The notes beneath the pieces are model-generated. The model was not told the origin of the DNA. It saw only the letters and a list, made by a program, of their open reading frames with translations, and ran no database searches. Positions 52,401-61,400 of a stretch of 64,000 bases of DNA are shown here, in pieces. The stretch lies in the NCBI GenBank assembly GCA_935421135.1, contig OW285192.1:15539001-15603000 (forward strand), written 5' to 3'. This DNA comes from Bugulina stolonifera (lineage: Eukaryota; Bryozoa; Gymnolaemata; Cheilostomatida; Bugulidae). Every line of letters starts with the position of its first letter. The first letter of the stretch is position 1. A program made the translations under genes and the position numbers.

Positions 52401-55400
52401 GGAAATTATTAACCTCTCGTGTGAGTGAGCTATATCTTCCCTCTTTGTTAATTATAAGCAATGCATAGTGTGATTATTAGGAGCATCGATTACTTTATTA
52501 TCAATTATTGTTTTGGTGATTGATTGGCACGTTTCCCATAATTCATATGTCACCAAGTTATCATTACTGTAAGTTCATGTGAACAAGAAATATTGCAACT
52601 ATAGTCTATCTACTTCCCCAATACAAAGTTCAACCGTAATATATTTTATGCGTCATATTGGACTTGTACAGCATGTAGCAGATTTGACTTCGACAGTGTA
52701 TGATCATGTAATTAATATTGCGCACACTTTCAATTGTCATGAGTGATTAATTAAAAATATATCAAGCATGCATATATTAGGTAATACAGGGGGTTGACGC
52801 ATGACATTTACCAGTGTTCAATACCTAGTTTAAAATAAAAATATGTTAATTCTTATTCTATTGAGTGGTGGTGTGAGGTTATTAATAATGGTGTCCATGA
52901 CAACAGAAGTTGATATACCTGATTGTCACATGTGTAGGCTCGCCAATGGCTATCAGACGAGATCAGTTACTCCACCAATACAGAAGGAGAAACTGAGAAT
53001 CTGTTATCAGAGAAACTGAAGAACATAGACTGTCAGATCGCCATTGGGAAGTTCCTCGAGATACTCAGCTTTGATGATTTTATACAGACATACTCTGTAG
53101 TTCTTACTGAAGAGTCAGAGGTGAGGAGTAGTACTTGTACCATTTATACACACATTGATTTAGTAGTAACTGGTATTGGTCACATTTCAATTTTTTTCAT
53201 TTTAAATTTAAACTTTGACACGTTTCGGTATGGACTGGTTATCCATGTTTTGGCGTCTTCTTCTAAAGCCTGTAGCCAATGAGAACCATTAATGATTATT
53301 AACGAGATCTAGTATTGCAATACTAAGCTAGTTGCCAAAGTATAGCAGAATATAGCAATATACTAGGTGTAGTACAAGTACACGTTGACACGTTCAGTTC
53401 CTGAATCATTTGGCCATACTGTTGGTTGTAAATATCTTCTAGCCGACACACTCATAAGTGTTTGAGGTAACTCTACCAATTATTTCCTTGTTCTACCTTA
53501 ACACAGTCTGATTTGTTGAACTTGAGGATCTCTTATTGCCAAACGATTTGAATCCTGATGATGCAATATACCATAGTATTTGGTACATGAACATCACTCT
53601 ACATACAGTTTCTATTAAGTGTGTGTCCTGTATATACAGTGTACAATATACAGTTCATCTTCTTCTCTGCTTCTAGCCGGTAGTACGAGAACTATATCAG
53701 CAGACGATGGATCTGATGGCGCGATACGAGATGAACAGATACTCGCTGAAAGAGCACCTTACCAGAATGTTTACACCAAACAAATCATCTAAGAAAGAGA
53801 AGGTAACCTAACTATCTAACTCTAACTGTACACTGTACAAACCTCACTTGATTATATACATGTAGACTCCCATTTGAGCTCTTGTAGTTTTGTTTACTTT
53901 TAAACCATGTCACTCTCTAAGAGCTTACATGTGGGTAACTAAACTATTGTAATGGTTTCTGTGTTTTGGTGCGGTCGTCCTTGGACGACTATCGACCCAG
54001 AAATGAAGTGCCTATGAGTGGTAATAGGACTTCGCATTACATGAAAGATCGAGCGGTCTCAGTAGCCCAAATACTACCAAAGACGACCCATCTGATCTCA
54101 AGTCCGACCTTCAGACTATACAGTGAAAGAGAGTAATTCAACCTAGTAGGCGGTTCGCAAAGCGAATGACCTAGTAAAAGGAAGAGAAAGTCCCTGTATC
54201 AAGTATAGATGTGTCTTTATTGAAAGCCAAGCGTAGACTGAGACAATGAACAGTAAAACAGTGCCCTTTATATAGTATAAGGACTTCCGGCCGACATGAC
54301 GTCGGGAAAAGACGACGTGTGGTCGTCCGGAAGTTGCGCAACAACATGGCCGCCGGAAGCCCGACGGCCGACCCAAAATAGGTCGGGTTCTACAAAAGTT
54401 GCTTATAATGGTCCAATTCATGTACAAAATGAATATCAATGGATTCTGAGAGGTCGGGCCTCTGTACATGGGTATAAAAGGCATTAAAAGACTTAGATAT
54501 AATCATACAATCATATATAACAATATAAGAGTAAAGTACAAGCAGATATATACATGTATGCACGCAATAATGAGTGTCAGATGTAAGATACGACTGGGCG
54601 TACCATCACATAGCCCCCTCACACTAGGTCATGGGTGTCTCTAGTGTCAAGTTAAGAAGGGTACGGTACAGTGTAGATTCTCTGGATACTATATCCAAGT
54701 CTGCTTGTACAAGCTGGAGTTGTCGGGGGTGGTTTAGATGCTGGTTGGCTAGTTCACGAAGAGCTATTTCTCGAGCATAGAAAGGTTCCAGATGTTGGCG
54801 TAGAGTGTCCCCCACCTGTTGACGGCTGGCAAGGTAGTGAATCCGTGGCTTGAGTTCAGCAAGTTGTTGCATGAACGACGGATCCGGAGATGCAGGACGT
54901 GTGGCATTCGGCTGAGTTAGTACAGGAGATGCAGGAGGTGGGGACTGGACGGCAGGAGAGTCTGGAGTGGCTCGGAGTAGGTCCCTGGCAGGTATATAAG
55001 GAGAGCGGTGCGGTGAGACCTCTAGTGTGGGCCTGGACTGCAGTGGCTCGATCAGTAGAGTCGGAGAAGCTGTACAAGAAGCTGCACATGAGACCTTGGG
55101 TGGAGAGCCTTCGTAGAGAGGGCCTGACTGAGGAGCAGGCATACTCTTCCGTGGAGCAGGCCTTGTCTTCCAAGAGGGTAGACGTCCGCGTCGGCCAGGG
55201 GGGCCGACACTTACTGCGGAGGTACTAGCAGGAGGTCGCCAGAGAGAAGGTCCAGCAGGAGTGGTAGGCGACGAGGAAGAGGAGGAGGTAGCATCAGAAG
55301 GTGCGGAGTCGGGGGTCTGTTCTGGAGATGGGCTGTGCCGTCTCTTGGGAGGTCGCTTCCTTGTGGAGGAGGAGCTGGGCAAATAAACTGGTTTATTTGT

Positions 55401-58400
55401 CCCCGACTGTCCGTCCATAGTAGGACGACATGGTAGAAATGGTGGGGGATCCTTTACGCCCCACCATTCCATGAGGGCCCCATAGCTGGGCCCGTCCGTG
55501 AGGAAGAGACGTTTCCCACAGATACTGGATCTCCGACTGAAGTGATGGCCTAGAGCATCACGGCTAACTGAGCTGCGTCCGCAGCGACAGTAGAAGCGGG
55601 CAAAGTGCTGCCAAATGTGAATGTTCAGTCTCTTGAGGGTGCCGGAGAAGCCACACTTTGCACATTTGAGGTTAGGTTGACTCCTTCTAGCCAAGTCGTC
55701 TCGGGCTTGTTGAGTGAAGGTACTAATCCATGGCTTAGTGGCTCCGGAATGCTGGGACGACTCGATGGGCAGCTTGTCAGTGAGTTTGTGCAGCTTAATT
55801 GTAGCTAACTTCAGGGTAGAGGTAACAGGAGGTGGAGTGGGTGGAGGCGTGCCGTCTGGCGTGAGCGTCTTCCGTAGAGGAGATGCATCTACAACACATA
55901 ATTCATCTGATGTGTAGCCTCCGCCTTCTAACTCATGCTCTTTCCTGTGAGAATGTTCAGGGGAATTCTCCTCTGTCCCGACTGGTCTATGCCGAGTGGG
56001 GAGGGAGAGAGAATTCATGCCTGACAGTCTCACAGGTGTTGATTGTACCTCTAATTCTGATTCGGTCCTTACTGGTAACACTGAGATTTGCTTACCTTCA
56101 GCCGTGAAGGCAGGCTGATTGGAGTGATCCATACTAGGAGGAGTAGCCGTCTCGTCTGCACGAGAATGAGAAAGGATACGAGTGCTGCTATTAACTTCAC
56201 CAGTGACACGAGGAGTGCAGGAGTTGCTACATGTAGGGATACATGTGCTTCGGTGAAGTGCTGGACGAGAAAGGACTACTCGTCTGTGAGCTGTCGTATT
56301 TATACTAGCCGAGGGATGAGCAATTGGCTCAATTGTAGGCAATGCCTCAGGCACATTTTCTTTGTTCGACTCGTCAAATAAGCGCGGGAACACGGCAATA
56401 GTTGCCTTCGATTGCTTCTTATCCGCTTTAGGGGACTTCGAGAGTTCGGCAATCTGTATCTTCGGCTGAAACTGTTCGGCAATGCTAGATTCCGTACAAG
56501 AGCGTTGTGCTTTGTGTACTTGAACTGCTGGCAGTATAGACTGTATCTCCGTCGTTGGGATTATGTCTTGAGGTTCGGCTACGCGACATTTCGCGTCCTC
56601 TGGATCAGGTCGGGCTGTTGAAACTTGAACATTCTTCGAGAGGTTCAGAGGTAGCTCTCTGGTTTGGTCCAGCACGGTTTGCTCCGTGTCGATCCTCAGG
56701 CCGCGGACTTGGACTGTAGTGTCTGGCAGTTCTACACACGATAAGTCGTCCGTCGGGGCATACTGAATTTGGGCGGGAATCAATTGCTGATTAGTGTCGG
56801 ATCTGGACGTGGTCAGATCCTGTTGATCCTTCTGAGTTGAGGATAGGTCGGGTTTACCTTGTGAGGTTTGGTCCGACGGGGCGGGACATATGAGTCGTCC
56901 TTTCAGCCTTGGGGGGTGATCTGTGGTCACTTCGGATGTGTTCGGCTTTGAGTGGGGTCGTTTCTTGCCTGGTGTTGGCCTAGTGGGTTTAGGTTCATCC
57001 ACTGTGACGGGTGTAGGTGACGCCGTCGGCCTGGAGTGTGATGGGCTAGTTACCCGTGGGGTTTTCTGTTTGGAGTGGCTACTCTTGACTTTAGGCTTAG
57101 TGGGTATAGGTTCTTCCACTAGGACGGGTTCTGATGTGTCCGTCGGCCTCAGTGGACGACCATTGTGGTTCGGTCCACTCTTCTTGGGTTTGGCCGCAGT
57201 AGGAATGGGTTCATCTACTGGGACGGGTTCTGGTGTATCCGTCGGCCTTTGTGGACGACCAATGTGGGGTGGTCCACCTTCTCCTTGCTGGGCTCCAGTA
57301 GGAATGGGTTCGTCTACTGGGACGGGTTCTAGTGTGTCCGTCGGCCCGTCATCTGTGCCTTGACATTTCTGTAGGAGGGTATGTAGGGCTTTCCGTAGGA
57401 GGTCGGCGGGAAGCTCCTCTTGTGGCTTTGGAGGGTTGGCCTTGCCACCCTTGTTACTCTGGAAGGCCGTTCCGGTTTCCAGGGCTTCCTCCATATCGTC
57501 GGGCTGTAACCATGTGTAGTACCAGCGTAGGCCACGGTCGTGGACTGAGAGGCAGAACTTCTCTACAGCCCACTCTTCCAAAGATGCAGGGGGTGCTCCT
57601 TCAAAGGCTGTTGCCATCAGTCTGCGGATGAGAGCTGCATAGTCTCTGAGTGACGTGTGGGCTGGCTGTTCCAGGGTGGACAGCTTCCATCGGGCTTCTC
57701 TGGCAGATAGTCCATACTGTTCCCTCAGTCGGGAAAATATCTCTTCGACTGATCGGGGTCGGCCGCATTCTTGTGCGGGCCCGTGTAGGGCGGCTCTAAG
57801 CCGTATGAGGCGTGCTCTGTCATTCCAGTTGCAACGCTCTGCCATAGCGGTGAAGTCTTCTATGAAGAGTTCGACGTCCTCTTGTCCGTTGTAGCTGAGT
57901 GTTTTGAGGTCCTGCTCGGCCTGGTACATTACCTGCTGAAGCAGGTTCCTTATTCGGTCCATGTCGGTAGGGTGTCGGGTAGTGAGTAAAACTGCTTTGG
58001 TTTGTTAGGCCGTGTCGGCCTAATGGTCGTACTGAGTACCGTCAATCTGTTCTGGATCCGAGGTCGGTCTTTGATTGAAGATCCGGCGTAGGTCGGGCTA
58101 CATCCAGCGGAACCACGAGAATTATGGGTGCACTTTAGCGTTTGTCACCTTCTCGTATCCAAGGTTCCCGGGTCCGAGTCCTAAATCGCCGTAGAAGTAT
58201 TGAAGAATGAGGTCGGTCGGTCACCCGAGGCCGAGGTCACCTTCCTTCTCTTCGTATCGTAAGAGTACGACCTTAGAATCCCACCGCTGCCACCAATGTA
58301 ATGGTTTCTGTGTTTTGGTGCGGTCGTCCTTGGACGACTATCGACCCAGAAATGAAGTGCCTATGAGTGGTAATAGGACTTCGCATTACATGAAAGATCG

Positions 58401-61400
58401 AGCGGTCTCAGTAGCCCAAATACTACCAAAGACGACCCATCTGATCTCAAGTCCGACCTTCAGACTATACAGTGAAAGAGAGTAATTCAACCTAGTAGGC
58501 GGTTCGCAAAGCGAATGACCTAGTAAAAGGAAGAGAAAGTCCCTGTATCAAGTATAGATGTGTCTTTATTGAAAGCCAAGCGTAGACTGAGACAATGAAC
58601 AGTAAAACAGTGCCCTTTATATAGTATAAGGACTTCCGGCCGACATGACGTCGGGAAAAGACGACGTGTGGTCGTCCGGAAGTTGCGCAACAACATGGCC
58701 GCCGGAAGCCCGACGGCCGACCCAAAATAGGTCGGGTTCTACAAAAGTTGCTTATAATGGTCCAATTCATGTACAAAATGAATATCAATGGATTCTGAGA
58801 GGTCGGGCCTCTGTACATGGGTATAAAAGGCATTAAAAGACTTAGATATAATCATACAATCATATATAACAATATAAGAGTAAAGTACAAGCAGATATAT
58901 ACATGTATGCACGCAATAATGAGTGTCAGATGTAAGATACGACTGGGCGTACCATCACACTATTACCATGCGGGTCTTTAATATTTATGAGACCATGTTA
59001 CAAACGAATATGCAAACAATACAATCAACAGCAAGACTACTGTTTAAGCCTATAGATATACATTGTACATAAAATGCACATGTATATAATATATTTTTGA
59101 AAGATCTAAATAGAATTTGTTTGCTGATGAAGGGAAGGGTGCAGGTTGTGCCAAGCTATTTGTTTATGCTTGTGTGTGGTCACCAAATACGCTTATGTTT
59201 GCTAAGATTGGTAAAACGATGTATGTCACTTCCCTTCCCAGAGTTTTTTGTGCGATAATAGATAATAGCTCATTGCTCTACCTGTTTCATTGTAAGGAAA
59301 CAGAGTTAGTCCACCTATATCTGTTTTTGTAATCCATATCAATTAACTGTTTTGAAATTAACAGGCTGCAAAAAGTAGAGCACCGTCTCTGCCGTTCCTC
59401 AAAATATCTGATGATGTAGCAGACAGACCTGGTCATCCTAGTGGAAAGGTAAAGCTACAGTTTCATTTATATTTGCTATGACATCATGTATGATGTGGTT
59501 TCTCTTTCCATTTCACTTTCATTCCATCATGCTATTCTAAAGAAAAATGGAGTTGATCAATTGGCCATACATGATTGCCATTTATTAAACACACCAGCTG
59601 AAAATTAATAAGCACATACATGTAATTATAATATAATCCTAAAAGACTATAGTATATGTACTGTCATGTTCATGAAGCGCATTCTATGAAAGCTACATGT
59701 AGGCCTACATATCTCAGAGAGTATCACCAAAACAACTAGTTCTGATTAACTCCTGCACATTTTGTAGCATTTTGATATTAAGTACAAAAGGTTAGCTCAG
59801 CCAGGCTTTTATCATTTTACCTTCCTTGAAACTGTATTATTTTGAAGAGAGGTACTTCCATCCTTTTATTTTTAAACTGATAAATCAAAGTTGCTTAGAC
59901 TAGCATTGATCCAGGTCACATTAATGGATTGTATAGACATGTATGATTTGGTTTCTATTTCTACTTGCGTTGGAATTTAGCAGACAATTTTTCTCATTTT
60001 TATCGCTTTAATACTGTCCTTAGAGCTTTAATCATTTTTGCATGAACCTGTTTTCTATGTTAGATAAATTTTCTATATTGTAAATTAAATTTGTGCATTC
60101 ACTAGTAGCCTCCAGAGTTACCAATATTACTGGTTGAATTAAAACATGAGGCAATAGGCAATAGCTATAGACAGACTACATGGTCTTAAGATTATATCAT
60201 ATTGTAATACTTCATTGTTAATGTTTGCAGCTGTTAAAACGGAGGATTTCTTTAAATATTTTCAAACTGCCATCCTACAATGAAAATAGAGAGAAAAAGT
60301 TGTCTTCTCCTGATATCTTTGAAAATGCAAAGTATATCTATGAGAACAACAACTTCAGCCAGAAAGTATGTGCTGCTTGAATGTCAGTGTTTTCACGCTG
60401 CTGCATGCTCTTCTGCTCCGAGTTTCTAATAGTTGGTTATATTTAGCACTTCTTCAAGTTTGCCCCACTTTCAAATGGTACCACATCTACCAATGGCCCC
60501 ACCTCTTAATAATTGACATACAATATGTAGCAAATTGGGACCATAGCTACACCTACGCAAGTGTATAATAATTAGGCTGACATACTCGTAGAAACACTCT
60601 AGCCTCTGTTCTAACTAGTACAACAACCTGTAATACGTTTCCTTTTCTCCCATCTCCCAGGAATTCTGTGCCCTAACCCTTAGCCTAACTTAAAGGGAGA
60701 AGGGTGGGTTCCCTGATCCTTAGCTCAGTTTAAAGGGGGAATAAACAGAACTAAGTTTGTTGAAACAGATAATAAAATTGTTAGAAACTCAGAGCTAAAA
60801 GACAATATAAATTCTTTCCAATTTCCACCTGTTGTTCTAACAGGAGTGGTAGAGCCTAGAGAGTGGTTCCCCCAACTGACTAGATTGTTGTTTACTTATT
60901 GCACTATAATTATTCTCTGTTCACCCCCTGCACAAGGTTGTAGATCTAGATTCATCTCAAAAATGTATACATGAATACATTTGTTTATTATTTTGATCAA
61001 TTCATAAAAAAGGGAAATTGTAAAATCTTAGATAGCTGGCTAGCACTAAACTTCTTAGCCTGGGCCCCAACTTCACTTGAACTGTGGGCCCAGACTACAA
61101 ATTTCTCTATAATATGTGTTTGCATGCCATCTAGACTCTAACAGGTTATAGTTTCTAATTTCTTCTCCACTACGTTGTAATCTTTGTTGTAATATTTGTT
61201 GTATTCAAAACTGTTACTTTGGTAATTCTTGGCAGTACTATGAACCATTCGCTGTGCATCTTGTAAATATAGTTATCGATAATCAGCTGTTTGATATTTT
61301 TAAAATACAAATATGGGTTATAGCATTGGTTGTCCACAATGTTCTGAGTCTATGCTAACTGCATTTGGGTACTCACCAGGTATGGAGTACATTACAAGCA

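Larger units (their letters stand above)
53948..58959 (-). mobile_element. Gag-only LTR retrotransposon, complete, antisense to host gene
   Basis: Two 663-bp direct LTRs flank a 3,686-bp interior. The LTRs begin TGTAATGG and end CCATCACA on the + strand (short inverted ends, 7 of 8). The 4-bp duplication CTAT flanks the element (53944-53947, 58960-58963). Read on the minus strand the order is 5' LTR (58959-58297), tRNA-Leu primer-binding site, leader of about 310 bp, a single 1,112-codon ORF, purine tract, 3' LTR. The interior is visibly more GC-rich than the host sequence. No protease, RT, RNase H or integrase motif was found, so its movement would need enzymes supplied by another element. 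It resembles the TR-GAG class described in plants. The Gag-like N-terminus and tRNA primer suggest Ty3/Gypsy relatives, which I cannot confirm without a search. Confidence 0.9.

Noticed and set aside
54143..54484. 113-codon frame inside the LTR (and its copy at 58492-58833)
   Set aside because: It lies across the U3/R region and includes the TATA box; its identity in both LTRs is due to LTR duplication, not coding selection.
56923..57363. 146-codon + strand frame opposite Gag
   Set aside because: It mirrors the Pro/Glu repeat array of the Gag ORF on the other strand; a codon-bias shadow.
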